Positions 47,900 to 61,300 of a stretch of 64,000 nucleotides of DNA are shown in pieces. The notes beneath the pieces are model-generated. The model saw only the letters and a list, made by a program, of their open reading frames with translations. It did not search any database and was not told the origin of the DNA. The stretch is from Mytilus trossulus (Eukaryota > Mollusca > Bivalvia > Mytilida > Mytilidae): assembly GCF_036588685.1 (NCBI RefSeq), contig NC_086375.1, forward strand, positions 51,034,955 through 51,098,954, written 5' to 3'. Position 1 is the first letter of the stretch; every line of letters begins with the position of its first letter. The translations under genes were made by a program, and so were the position numbers.

Positions 47900-50800
47900 T
47901 TGAAATTTATTTCTAAAAAAGAAAAAACTTCCACAAACTACTTTGATGTTTTAAATCAAATTTGTCAAGAATGTAATAATTACACATGTATCTGCCCTAA
48001 AAATGGGAGTCTACATAATATTTTTAACAAAAGTGAACAAAACATCAAACTTAAACATTCTTCAAGTAGAATGGACAAATCTATTGGTAATTTTTCTAAA
48101 ACTAGTATAAGTGATTTGAACAAGATAAATGCAATCATCAGTATGACTAATGCTGGAAATTTTACAGTGAATGACAATCTTTGTGTAGCCGTTACAGAAT
48201 CTGATAATGTTACTTATGAATCTAATGATGAGGTAATTAATTTGCAATGTACTGATATTAATGTTTTATGCAATCCCCCTGAGGCCTTATCACCTGTTGA
48301 TCTAAAGCTTTGTTTTTCTTTTGGATTAAGTGTATTATTGATAGCATGCTTATATGCCTTATTTAATAATAATTGTTATGAATTATTACCTAATTTACAA
48401 GAAACATCTGAAGAAAAGGATAATGTTTATGACTTTTCTTCAACAAAGGGTATAAAAATATGTTCACATAATGTCAACAGACTTGAACACAAGCTGGATG
48501 AAATCAAATACAATTTAATGTTTTCTGAAAATCCTCCTGACATATACTGTTGTTGTGAAACATTTTTGGACATTAACACCCAGGATAATTTTATACAAAT
48601 TCCTGGGTTCATTTTAAACAGAAAAGATAGACTATTACGAGGTGGAGGTGGTTTGGTTGCTTATTTTTCAGAAAAAGTAACATTTAATAGAAAAGCTGAA
48701 TTTGAAATAAGTGACATTGAAACAATGTGGTTTGAAATAAAACCAGTTCACAAAAAATCATTTTTATTATGTTCAGTATACAGACCTCCTAATTCACTAA
48801 TTAATTGGATTGATGAATTTGAAAAAGAAATTACAACTGCTATTAATCATAATTCAGATATTATTTTAGTTGGTGATTTTAATATAGATTTTTTAAAACC
48901 TAATAAACAACCACAAAAATGGCTAAGTTTATTAGAAACCTGCAACCTCAACCAGATAATTCAAGAGGCAACAAGAGTTACACCTGATTCTAGTACACTA
49001 ATTGATCATGTTTATGTCACCAATAAAGATTTGATACTAGAATCACATGTTGCTAAATTTTCAATAAGTGATCATTATCCAGTTTGTTTAACTAGAAAAG
49101 AAAAAAATTCCACTTATATCAAAAAAGATATTCATACTACCATTTCTTACAGAAATTTTAAAAATTTCAATGAGGCTAATTTTCTAAGTGACTTAGCTAT
49201 TGCACCTTTTGATAAAATTGAACATGAAAGTCACCCAAATACATGTATTCAGATGTGGTATGACATATTTAATGCAGTTCTAGATAAGCATGCACCAATT
49301 GTTACTAAACGAGTAAAAAGAGACAGACAACCTGAATGGTTCAATAATGAAATTGCATATGCCAGAAAAATGAGAGAAAAATACCATAAATTAGAAATGT
49401 GGTCAGAGTTCAAATTTTGGCGAAACAGGACAAAGCACATAATCGATGAATCAAAAAGAAATTTTTATTCAAAGATGGTAAAAGATTCCAAAGCATCTAA
49501 AGATTTGTGGAAATGTATTCACAGTCTTAACCCATCCCAACAAGAAAAGCCATATGAACTTTTAAATGAAGATGGTATTAAAACTAATAATGTCAGGGAC
49601 ATTTGTAATGTTTTTAATAAGTTTTTTACATCTTGTGTTGAAAACCTGAGGACTGACAGATGTATGAGCAAAAATAATGATTATGCAAAATTAAATAATT
49701 TTGTACAAAAGAAATTTACGAAGTCAGAACAAGTAAAATTTTCAATTCCACCAGTCACAATAAATGGTCTATTTAATGAGATGATCAAACTTGACATTAA
49801 TAAATCCACCGGATCTGATAACATAGGACCAAAAATTTAAAAATTGAGTGCTCCTTTCATAACTTCATCTTTAACTTACATTTTTAATAGAATAATAGAT
49901 ACAAGTACATTTCCCTGTGTTTTAAAGAATGCAAGAGTAACCCCTGTCTTTAAAGCTGGTGAAAAATTCATGGCAACAAATTATAGACCAATTTCTGTAC
50001 TTCCAGTTTTATCAAAACTTTTAGAAAAGCATGTTTCAAAACATTTGTTTGACTATCTTAAAAGATTAGATCTTTTACACCCAGCACAGTCTGGGTTTCG
50101 ACAAGAACACTCTTGCCAAACTGCCCTTATCAATATCATAGATAAATGGATACAGGATATGAATGATGGTAATATCAACTTAGCAATCCTGTTGGATTTT
50201 AAGAAAGCTTTTGATGTAGTAGATCATGATATCCTCTGTAAAAAACTTGAAATTTATGGATTTGATAATACTGCTGTTTCTTTTTTTCAATCGTATTTGA
50301 ATGAAAGAACTCAACAAGTACAAATTGGTAATGCTCATTCTGAAAAACTTCATATCAAGTATGGTGTTCCTCAAGGCTCCATATTAGGCCCCCTTCTGTT
50401 TATATTATACATCAACGACCTTCCTATTTATATGAAAAATTGTTGCACTGATTTATATGCCGATGATTCAACCTTACATCTTTCTGGTAATTGTTATCAA
50501 ACTCTTCAGTCAAAGGTACAAGAAGATTTACATGGTGTAGAGGCATGGTGCAATGATAACAATATGTTCATCAATAAAAATAAAACAAAATATATGATTA
50601 TTGGAACGAAGCAAAGAGCAATGCCACATTACAATGAGAGTTGTTTAACTATTAACAATCAAGTGATACAATCTTCCACATGCGAAAGTCTTTTAGGCAT
50701 TAAAATTGACCCTTCCCTCACATGGACAACCCAAATTGACTTGATCTGCTCAAAAATATCATCTAGACTATATCTACTATTAAAGATTAAAAAATTTCTA

Positions 50801-51295
50801 AATCTAGACTGCAGAAAATTATTCTATAATGGTTATATCTTGCCACTTATTGATTATTGTTGTATAGTGTGGAGTAGTTGTAGCAGTGAGGGTTTAAAAA
50901 GGATATTAAAATTACAAAAGAGGGCTGCTAGATTAATACTAGAAACAGACCCATTCGCTCCTTCTGCACCCTTATTCAAACACTTAAACTGGATGACAGT
51001 TGAACAGAGAATAAAATATCATAAGTTAGTGATGACATTTAAGTGTATTAATAATGATGCCCCATCATATCTTACTAACAAGTTTCATTATGTTTCAGAC
51101 AGAAATCCGTACCCCTTGAGAAATGCTGTTCAAGGAAACCTCATACTCCCTAAACCAAAAACAGAATTATTCAAAAAATCTTTTATGTATTCTGGACCAT
51201 TCTTGTGGAATAATTTGCCAATACCGTTAAGAAATATTACAAATATTAATTCTTTCAAATACAAAATAACAGATCATTTATTGAAATCAACCTAG
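47900..51295 (+). pseudogene. LINE ORF2: endonuclease and reverse transcriptase, split by one TAA
   Basis: Two frames in the same phase (47900-49840, 646 codons; 49844-51295, 483 codons) are separated only by the stop at 49838-49840. The endonuclease starts near 48450 (KICSHNVN) with CCCETF, ILVGDFNID and FSISDHYPVCL (active-site N, E, D, SDH). RT motifs follow: NYRPISVLPVLSKLLEKHV, HPAQSGFRQEHS, LLDFKKAFDVVDHDIL (A), YGVPQGSILGPLLFILYIND (B) and LYADDSTL (C). The C-terminus has SGPFLWNNLPIPLRNITN. Upstream of the endonuclease is a Cys-rich piece (CQECNNYTCICP) and an odd hydrophobic segment (FSFGLSVLLIACLYALF). No RNase H is seen. Confidence 0.88.
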
Positions 51296-51541
51296 CTGTA
51301 TAAATAATATAAAAAACTGATCATGTCATCATGTTTATTTTTTCATCACATTTTATCAAGTTGTATTGAACATTATTATCACACTTGACTTTTTATGCTA
51401 ATGTATGTATGCAATGTACTAGTATATGTTTGTGTTTTGTTTGATTTTTCATTACGAGGGCCTCAGGGAAGATTAGTTATATAGCTAACTGTGTAACCCT
51501 CTTAAAATAAAGTATTGTTGTTTTTGTTGTTGTTGTTGTTA

Positions 51542-54343
51542 TCATCCAGAGACTCCTATATCGGCCTTGAGGATTTAGCCGAGGGCTGATATGGGTTGAG
51601 GGATGATACCAGGGCCATATGGAAAACACACGTTATAATCTACATGTAGATGTATATATCACATATTTAAGTTCTGCGGAAAAGAGAAAAAAAGTTCAAT
51701 TTAATTAAACATTACAAGTAAAATATTTTTTTTTTTTATCACAAAGGGTTATCAACTGTCGTTAAAGACGCAATGACGTCAAATCATTTGGAATCAGGCC
51801 TCAGGGCACAATAACCAATAACCTATTTTTTGCTGATACAGATAAACAAGTACAAAAGTTTAACAAAATTTCCATGTAGATATTAGCTTTGATCATAAAC
51901 AAGCTTCTGTCCAAGTTTGGTACAAATCCAGGATAGTTCATTTCAAGAAAGTTATTAAAATTTTTAAACTTTAACCACAGGCACAGAGTGAATGTAATGT
52001 TTCCCGGCAGAAAATTGATAGCTTTCTCAGATCAAAACATTTATTTTAAAATTGTAATATAAAATTTCAATACCACTAGGATTTCTGAATAAAAACCCAA
52101 TTAAATTTGGCACTTGTGCTTAACTTTTGAAATTTTTACAACTGATTAAAATATCTTATTACATTTGTTGCAATGAATTACATTGATTTTTTCCCAGTCA
52201 AATAAAAAACAATAATTTCACATGTGAAATAAACGTGGTTAATCAGAACCTTGAATTGGAGCAAATGTTATCCACTGTGTATGAAAATATTCTTTAATCA
52301 TTTGCAAAGAATGTGATACACTTAGTTGATGGATAGTTTCAGAAACATGGTCAATCTGTCTGTATTTGATTTCATATTGTGACCCGATTCCATAAAATAA
52401 GTAGATATGCTTGTAAGTTTTGTGACCTTTGTATTGGACAGTAGCTTTAGCACATGTGGAAATATTTATTAGTCAGGTGTATTGCATTATGTATTTTAAC
52501 ATTACAGAATAAACTTGAGATTATAAAACAAATGAATATCTCGTCAAATAGAGAAATTAGCATACATGTAAATGTATACTATATATATTTTTTGATTGAG
52601 TTAAGTCGACCAAACCAATTTATATTTTATCATGTGTTTTTCTATGTTGTGATGTTATGCTATTGTTTCAGAAAAAGGGAGAAGGTTTGGATCCATTAAA
52701 ATGTTTAATTCCGCTGCAAATGTTTGCACCTGTCCTAAGTCAGGAATCTGATGTACAGTAGTCAGTAGTTGTCATTTGTTTATGTAATATATACGTGTTT
52801 CTCGTTTTGTTTATATAGATTAGACCGTTGGTTTTCCCGTTTGAATGGTTTTACACTATTAATTTTGGGGTCCTTTATAGCTTGTTGTTCAGTGTGAGCC
52901 AAGGCTCCGTGTTGAAGGACGTACTTTAACCTATAATGGTTTACTTTTTAAATTGTTACTTGGATGGAGAGTTGTCTCTGACATTGGCACTCACACCACA
53001 TCTTCCTAATAGACCTATATCTATATACAACTTTTTTATTCTCCAGAAAATTTGCTATTTTAAAAGACTTTAAACATGTTTAAGATAACTATCACTATGG
53101 CACAATGTCATAAATGCATCAAAGTACTTTTTCATTCCATTTGCATTTAGTGGAATAGCAATAAATTATTTTTAGGTGCAAATACTCTGCAGATTTTGTT
53201 TTATCACAAAATATCAAATTATTTTCTGATCATAAAAAATCTGCTTACAACTAGACTTAAAAAAAACACTCTTGGCCTTAAAAATGAAAAAGAGCACCAA
53301 ATACATGTAACCTAAAAATAGATGACAAGTCATTGTTTCCGATGTCAATAACATTGCTTAAAGGATTTTCCCCAAAAAATCAAAGTTATTCTAGAATAGG
53401 AATAAAACAGTAAAAGTGAAAATAGACATTTAAACAATTATTATGCAAGATCATTCCCATCTTTTTAGGAGCTGATACTACTTAACCAATATTAGTGAAA
53501 ATGCAATGCAGTTAAGTTTTTTGAAGTAGCACTTTACCGATGATAAACATTTTTGCATTAAGTCACCATTAAATTGAAAATCCTGAGATGTCATGATCTT
53601 GCAAAAATAACAAACTAACAAGTATCTATGGTATGTTAAATTTCAGAAGTAGCCCAACAGAACTTTATTCTTTCAAAAGTAGGCAACGACTCTGTACAAC
53701 CTTTTTTTCAGTTGATGCAGGAGAAAAGCACACTAGTCTATGAACTCACACAAAATATTAAATTTAACCAGTCAGAAAGGAATTCAATAGACAACTTTCG
53801 AGTTCGATGCATTTCCATCAAAAAGTCTGGTTTAAGTGAACATCATTATAGTGTTTAGGGGCGTCGTCACTTCCATTCCAATGTTGAGCGAGTGGTTGGA
53901 AAACTATAATTCTATATTGTACGAATTATAGTACGGCAAATTGAATTATCAAAATTGACAATAATCACTGCTGTCATTAAGGAATTGTCAGTAAGTACCT
54001 ACAGAACAACCATTATTTCTGGTTTATTCTGCACAGAAAGTGGTCTATTGTATATTTCGTATATTTGAGAAATCTTATCATACATTTTACATGTAGCTGT
54101 CAAAAGTGAGTGTCTACAACAGCAACAACAGATCAAAATGTGGATCTCAACTCCGAATACACATAGCACTATTGAAAGTTGTTAACAAATGAGAAAGAGT
54201 TATGGTCAAATAATCAAGCATTGAGTAAATGCCTTGAAATATAATAAAAAGAGGCAATGTTACCATTTTCTGAATAAATTCGTATACCGGAAATGATTAG
54301 CCTCCCACATTCAACGTCAGAAGAACGTTTTGCACTAAGAGTT
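51542..54343. other. Repeat-rich interval, no gene recognised
   Basis: 51885-52010 is a single unit of the GTCTCGC-type repeat. 52690-53010 is a near full-length SINE-like copy (TTTGCACCTGTCCTAAGTCAGG ... GGCACTCACACCACATCTTC). 51545-51640 has GGCCTTGAGGATTTAGCCGAGG of unknown nature. 53900-53945 includes a small hairpin (CTATAATTC...GAATTATAG). The remainder is AT-rich without features other than the candidate AP2S1 exon. Confidence 0.4.
54264..54330 (-). promoter_or_regulatory. Candidate AP2S1 first exon (ATG|GTAACA) and promoter side
   Basis: On the minus strand, CAGAAAATG is followed by the donor-like GTAACA at 54263. A Met-only first exon is what the phase of the next exon (IRFILIQ...) requires. 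Upstream (higher coordinates) is CATTTCCGGTATACG, containing the ETS-type core CCGGAA on the plus strand. POLR1C starts 1.1 kb away in the opposite direction. Other ATG|GT sites exist in the 7-kb interval (for example 53570), so this is a preferred candidate, not a proof. Confidence 0.4.
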
Positions 54344-55279
54344 GGGATACATGTCAACTCGTACTTTCGGCAACTCGTACTCAGCCAACTCGTACTTTCG
54401 GCAACTCGTACTTCTACCAACTCGTACTTCTACTAAGTCGTACCCTATATTTTTTTAGCATTATAATACAATACAAGTTTTCTACGTTTATATCCGTAGA
54501 TATGGATATTTTAACTCCCTGAAGTATCCCAATGCACCCTGAGGTAGATCCATATAGAATATGAAAAGGATATTTTTTAGTGAACATTGCGTTGAACATG
54601 TCTTAGTTTTTTCGTGTAAGTAGTAAATATTTATCTCTTCTTCCTGTTGTACTAGCTGATTATACAACTCTTTATAAATGCCTATGAGAATTAAAATGTA
54701 TTGGTTTAATTTTTTATAATTATGATAGATAATTTTATTTCATAATTCAATTTACTTACAATTCTATGCAAAGGCACTTGACATCACGTATATTTAAACA
54801 TTATTGATAATTTTTTACCCTATAAGAAATCACAAGTAATATGTGACACTTTAATAAACAAATTATGTATTGCAGTTCGCGTGCCGGTGATTCATTGATC
54901 ATTGTTTCACACCTGAAGCATGTCGATTACCAGTAAATCGGCCCTTATTCACATTCTATTTTTGTAGGTATGTTATCCACTAAAGACCACTGATTAGTAT
55001 ATTGTGTAGTCATAATTATTTTAATGTGCATATCAAATAAACGATTACCATTACATACATGTCAGCTTATTTAAATTGCATTTTATTAACATTGAAAGTT
55101 GTTTTTTCATTTGTATTTTGCTATATAATGATATACGAAAGAAAGTTACAATAACTAACTTAATAATATGCATATAAACTAGATAAATAATATCAAATAA
55201 AACATGGTTACGAGTTGGTAAAAATAGGGTACGAGTTGGTTGAGTACGACTTGTCGAAAGTACGAGTTGTCGTGTACCC
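54344..55279. mobile_element. TIR element between divergent AP2S1 and POLR1C
   Basis: The left end GGGATACATGTCAACTCGTA (54344) is inverted at the right (...GTCGTGTACCC, 55279), with about 75 bp of similar ends. The ends are built of repeated CAACTCGTAC / GTACGAGTTG motifs (at least five on the left, four on the right). No coding sequence. The target duplication is unclear. Confidence 0.8.
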
Positions 55280-55397
55280 AGGAGTTTTAGGTTGCTACAA
55301 AGCGTTCAGACGATCTTTGTAAAGTAGCACATGGACTGAGCTGTTTACAAACACTTTATTCATGCATGTATCTTAGAAATATTAAAAAAAGTCTATC

Positions 55398-58300
55398 ATG
55401 ACAGACCTAATAGATGACGTCAGGAGGAAAGTTACTCTACGGGAGCATGCTGTAGAAAATGTATGTTTTTATTCAGCATTTATATGGAACTAGTATAGGT
55501 TGTAAGCTTCTGTTACCAGTTGCAATTTCTGAATTCTGTTTAAAAAGAGGAGTAGATACATGTCATGATCTTGTTCCTAAGGTCAATATATATGTTGACA
55601 TAACTAGTCTCTTTGAATCTCTTTGTGTTTCCTTTTTTATTCATTGTAGGGGGTCTCATTGGGGGGTTTGCGATCACGGATCCCGCTTACTGTTTTGTCA
55701 GATTCCCGTATCCCGCTAACACTATGAACGTAAGGAATTCCCATTTTTTTGTCATTTCCCTGGTCCCGCTAGACCTCATTTCCCGTTCTCACGACACATT
55801 TATTTGACTTTCACGTGTCACGCTCACAAAAATCAGCAGGCCCACGTCAGAGGGGGGATTAGTCCAAATAATTATGACGTCTTGAAAGGCTATTATAAAT
55901 TTTTTCTTTGACACCTTACATTTCAAGACGTCATAATTATTTGGACTAAGGGGGATAGGACCTTTATCGGGACTCCGGGATCAGGTGTTTTTAAGCTCGG
56001 GATTGACCCTTTCGTGATCTGGGAATTCTTTTTTCGAATTTCGGGACCTCAGGATTTCGTATTTATAAGCCCGGGATTTCGGGATTTGGTGTTTTTTAGT
56101 TTGGGATTTCGGGATCAGGACCCCTCCTATCCCCTCTCACGTCACGCTTAGGACCCCAATGAGACCCACATTGTACTGTAGTTTCTCCTAGTTATATCAA
56201 ACAGTATTTCAGTTCATTTGTTTAGGTGCAGGATCAGGATTCTTCAGGGCCAAATTATATTGATTCAGGAACATAGATATTGACAGGACATGACACTTCC
56301 TTATGGTAGCTGATTTTATTGTTGTGGTCATAGGTAATAATGAAACTATACAGAATTTGACATGTGTTAAAAATGACCCGCTCTCTTATCCTAATATTTC
56401 TGATAATATACATGTAAATAAAATGTCATTCAAAATTGTTTTATAGTGATGCCAGTGTATCAAACTTGTATTCTGTCACTTTAATTTTGTTACATTTTGT
56501 ATTTAAATGGCATTCACTTGATAATAGAATGATCATGATAGTACTGAATGCAAACAGCCTTTACAGTGTAACAAAAAAAAAATTGCGCTGCATGCCGTCC
56601 TAACTTTAAAACATTTTAAAACACTTCACATCAAATAAATCACAATTGTTTTGTTCATTTAATATGAAAAAAGATATCTTCTTTATGATAACACTGGTAT
56701 TAATTTAGGATTATAACTACTGTATGTGGTTAATTTATTGAGCAGTTCCAATAGTTTTTCAATCAGATGCCACCAAAATCCATAAAAATCACAAAGTGTC
56801 ATGAATTCAAAGATTTTATCAACTTTATTTAATTATTGATAAGCCTATCAGATTCATTTCCTGTTAGATATACATGTACATGTACTGTTCCCAGATTGAT
56901 TGTAGAATACGAAAGAGTGATGTCGTATACATACATTTAGGAAGGTGTCACAGAACAGAATTCACCTTATTGCTATTCCCGGCTGACCCAACAATCTGTC
57001 CTTCTTGAACTATTGATTTCATAAATTAATAACTTTTCCATTGTGGGCGTCAGATTATTTTGTACATTGTGTATTATGACTTCAAAATTTTACAGGAAAA
57101 TGTCTGATGTCCATGCAGTTATGGTTGGTCAAATAGCAATAAGGTGTGTTAAAATAGCCTTTCAAGATATCATAATTATTTAGACTCTAGGCTAAGTGTA
57201 CATGTATCTTGAAATCACCCTGAACTCTTTAAAATGTAGTGTTTTGTACTTTATAAATTTGTCTTTGAAGTAATCTTTGTTTTGACAGTGCCAATTTTTG
57301 AGAAAATGATCTAGTTAGGAGACCATTATCAATCCATGTCGTATACATGTATGCTTTCGTGCATGCTCAGTCAACATACAGCACATGCTACATGTACACC
57401 TGTTGCCTAATCTCTACATTCTGTCTCTGTCAGATGTACCACCAAAAATGGTGTATTTGGAATTAAAATTCGCTATATACACAGGTTATAACTTCATTGT
57501 ACAAGTAGCCTCTGGTTGTAGTAAGAAAACCAGGACGGGTTCAAACAAAGATTGAAAGAAAAAAACTTTGTGTACCTTTATAATCAGCATGACTTTATCA
57601 TATGACCTTACAAATATTAAAAATAAGGCATACTAAGGTACTTAAATTCAGTCACAGACTCGCGATGATGTGGGTATGTAATTTTTTATGTTAAGGTACA
57701 AATGTACTTGCTCTAAATATATGATAAAAACATAACTCTTGAATTATATTTCTAGACACATAGCTCTGACTTTCCTGGAAATTATGAAGATTATGATGAC
57801 TCATGGAGTCAGAAAAAATTTGAAAAGGTAAGATTTATATAGGTTACTGTACGGATTTCAACAATAATTGTAACCCATACTGCATATCCTAGTCAGCTAT
57901 AAAAAGCCTCAAGAATGGCTTATGTAATGCAATTCAAAAGAGAAAAATTAACTGCCTGATTTATTTACAAAATAATTACGAAATACAAAAATGATATTCG
58001 GTAACAAACAACAACCACATAATAACAGACTCCTCACTTGGGACAGGCACATACAATGTGGCGGCTTAAGTTAAACTTGTTTGAATGCACCAAGTTCCCC
58101 CACTTACCTACTGCTAAACTGGGACAATGGAATAACAGTACACCATAAAAACAAGCTACAAATATTATATATTAGTAGCAAATATTTATGAATAAAATTA
58201 TTTAAAAAAAAAAGTAAATTAAAGTAAAGCAAAGACACTGAACTAATAGAACAATAAATTTTAGAACAAGGTTATAGTTGTAAACCATTATATTTTTTTA

Positions 58301-61300
58301 GAAGTTCAGAATTGATATGGTAAAGATGAGCCATGATGAACTCGAATTTGATATGGTAGGGGTAGATGCTTCTATAGCCAATGCATTCAGAAGGATTCTT
58401 CTTTCTGAAGTAAGTAAAATATAGCTGGTTACAAACTCACACTTGTAATGCCTCTTTACCGAAACATTTAAAAGTAAAGAAAACAAAGCTGGTTTCAATT
58501 CAATTGAACGTTTTATTTGATGTCTGTATTCAGCAAATAAACAACATAAACACAAGCTCTGGGGATCTTTTCAAGTTGACTAACAAGTGTTTATGAATAT
58601 TTTGCTCAAGCCCGTAGCCAGGAATTTCCAAAGGGGGGTTCGTTTGACTCACAAACTCGATTTTAACAGTCACAATTCGAACAGAACATTGACTTTAACA
58701 GTGCTTATGAGTTTTCAAGGGGGGGGTTCGTCCGAACCCCCCGACCCCCCCCCCTGGCTACGGGTATGTTGCTATTGGTCATATCTTGAGTGATATGTAT
58801 TTAGATTTTAGTTATGTATTGACATTACCATTATTATTTTAGGTCCCCACAATGGCCATAGAAAAAGTTTTTATTTACAATAATACCTCTATAATACAAG
58901 ATGAAGTATTAGCACACAGACTGGGATTGATACCTATTAAAGCTGATCCAAGACTGTTTGAATATAGACAGGAAGGTAGGAATAAGAATTAAGGGTGTTA
59001 TACAGATGTACTTTAAGACTGATTTCATTTTTTCCAGCACAGATTTTTAAGATCAACTATCTTGTAAAACATAAATTACGCAGAGTTAAAATGAAATGAT
59101 ACTGGCAGTATCAAACAATAAAATAAAGAAAGACCCCAGCAAAGCTTTAACACTTAAATAGAAGCTATGTGAATGAAATTAAAAAGAACAAATTTTGTTT
59201 TACTTTTTGCTGAAAAAATATTGATCAAAATTAGACAGATAAGGTCTTTTTTATGTTGTTATATTTTGTACAGATTACAGAAACAACAAATTATTATTTG
59301 ACGATATTTGGTGTAAAACATTCCCACCCTTCATAATTTTAAAATGTTTTTATGGTTGTGGCTTAAAATCAGACTAAGATATGGATAATGGGGTCTACAA
59401 TGAATATGAAGTAAAATAAAAATATTCAGGTCTTATACCCAAATAAATCCCTAAACACACTAAGAGTAATAATTTGTAACATCTCTGATTTTTTTTTGAC
59501 TTTATCAGGAGATACAGAGGGAACAGCTGGTGATACTTTAGAATTTCAGTTGAAGGTCAAATGTACAAAGTGTTTGAAAGTTGCAGACACAACAGATCCT
59601 GATGATCTGTATAAAGACCATAAAGGTATATTGATTAGTAAAAACATACATAGTAAGTTATAGAAATGAACACTCCAACAATTCTGTTTCAGTGTCATCA
59701 TGGTCATATATTTTTCTTTTCAAAATAAATAAGCAATACATGTACTGGTTAATAACTTAAAAAATAAAAAGTGCAAAAGCAGGTCTAGCAACAGCTGTAG
59801 TCTGTTGGTCTGTCCATTTAAAAAAACCTTTGGTAGAAGACTTTTGTCAAATTATCCTAAATTTCTATGAAAGGGAATTATTTTATATATTTGTTCTGCA
59901 GATTTATACTAGTAAACTATTTCTACATACAGAAATTTCCTATTCTTAGGTAGAAAATAATTTTACAGCACTTTGAATTTACTATTTGTGATTGTCTGAA
60001 AATTAAACCATGTCTGAAAAGGTTATTAATATTTACAAAAACAACATTTCATACTGACTGTTAGAAGTGAATGTTGAAATTTACCAAACTATCATCCTCA
60101 AAACAATAGAGAAAAATGTTATTTCCACTATTTAATTCTCGGAGAAAACATTTCCGGATTTCAATAAAAATTATTATTTTTTATATATTAAGCCTTAGGT
60201 CGTAAAATTTATAGATTAGTTGCAAGTGAAGAAATTGCATTTCTCAACAAAAGAGTTTTTATAGAATGAAAGTATTACATCCACTAGCTACATGTACATA
60301 AATTATTGTATTATGACTGGTTATTTTCTAAAAATCTTATAATTGCCCTATATTCCAGTGACAACAAAACATCTGAAGTGGGTTCCAATAGGAAATCAAG
60401 CTGAAATTGTAAGTTTTTTCATTACTTAAAATCTTAGGTCACTGTAATAGTTTATTATACCCCCGCTTTAAAAAAGGGGGGGTATACTGTTTTACCTCTG
60501 TCTGTCCGTCCGTCTCTCCGTCTGTCTGTCCGTCCGTCAGTCAGTAAGTCCGTCCCATGAATATATTTCGTCGCATTTTTCTCAGAAACTACAATACAAG
60601 GATTTCTGAAATTCAGTTTCTATCTAAGTCAGCTATACTGTGTGATGCGTTTTCAGATTGATCACTTGACAATTTCCTGTTTACCAAACACTTGTATGAT
60701 TTCACACATGATAGCCAAGTTGAAAATTTTCATCACACTTTTCTCAGGAACTACAATACAAGGATTTCTGAAATTTGGTTTCAGGATTTATATAAGTCAG
60801 CTATACCGTGTGATGCGTTTTCAGATTGTTCACTTGACAACTTCCTGTTTACCGAACACTTGTATGATTTCACACATGATAGCCAAGTTGAAAATTTTCA
60901 TCACACTTTTCTCAGGAACTACAATACAAGGATTTCTGAAATTTGGTTTCATGATTTATATAAGTCAGCTTTACCGTGTGATGGATTTTCAGATTCATCA
61001 CTTGACAACTTCCTATTTACCAAACACTTGCCTATTTTTACACTATTTATATTATCCACTTGCGGCGGGGGTATCATCAGTGAGCAGTAGCTAGCAGTTT
61101 CACTTGTTTTAAATTGTTTTAAATTGTTATTTGATGTTAAAATTCAGCACAGTACTTCAAATAAACTTATCTTGGTAAACAGTTACTCAGTTGGAAGTTG
61201 TGTATTTGGCACATGTTATATTTTAAGAAACTGAATGAGTATATTATTATATTTAATATTAAAGGTATTATATTTTTGATTAAATAAAATATGATTTAAA

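Larger units (their letters stand above)
47164..51541 (+). mobile_element. Non-LTR retrotransposon (CR1/L2-like), nearly complete, one stop in ORF2
   Basis: A plus-strand LINE with an SGNH-type ORF1, CCHC zinc knuckles, an apurinic endonuclease plus RT polyprotein, a 3' UTR (51296-51510) and a terminal (GTT)n tract (51512-51541). It lies between AP2S1 exons 1 and 2 if the candidate first exon is right, antisense to that gene. The 5' boundary and target duplication are not resolved; 46860-47163 shows no distinct feature. Confidence 0.85.

Noticed and set aside
58720-58755. GGTTCG-containing GC-rich stem resembling a tRNA T-arm
   Set aside because: Belongs to the inverted ends of the CCCGTAGCCAGG MITE; no tRNA cloverleaf around it. 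No convincing tRNA gene was found in the window.
60642-61094. 150- and 132-codon frames in POLR1C intron 6
   Set aside because: They follow the ~165-bp tandem repeat, lie in an intron, and have no splice or family support.
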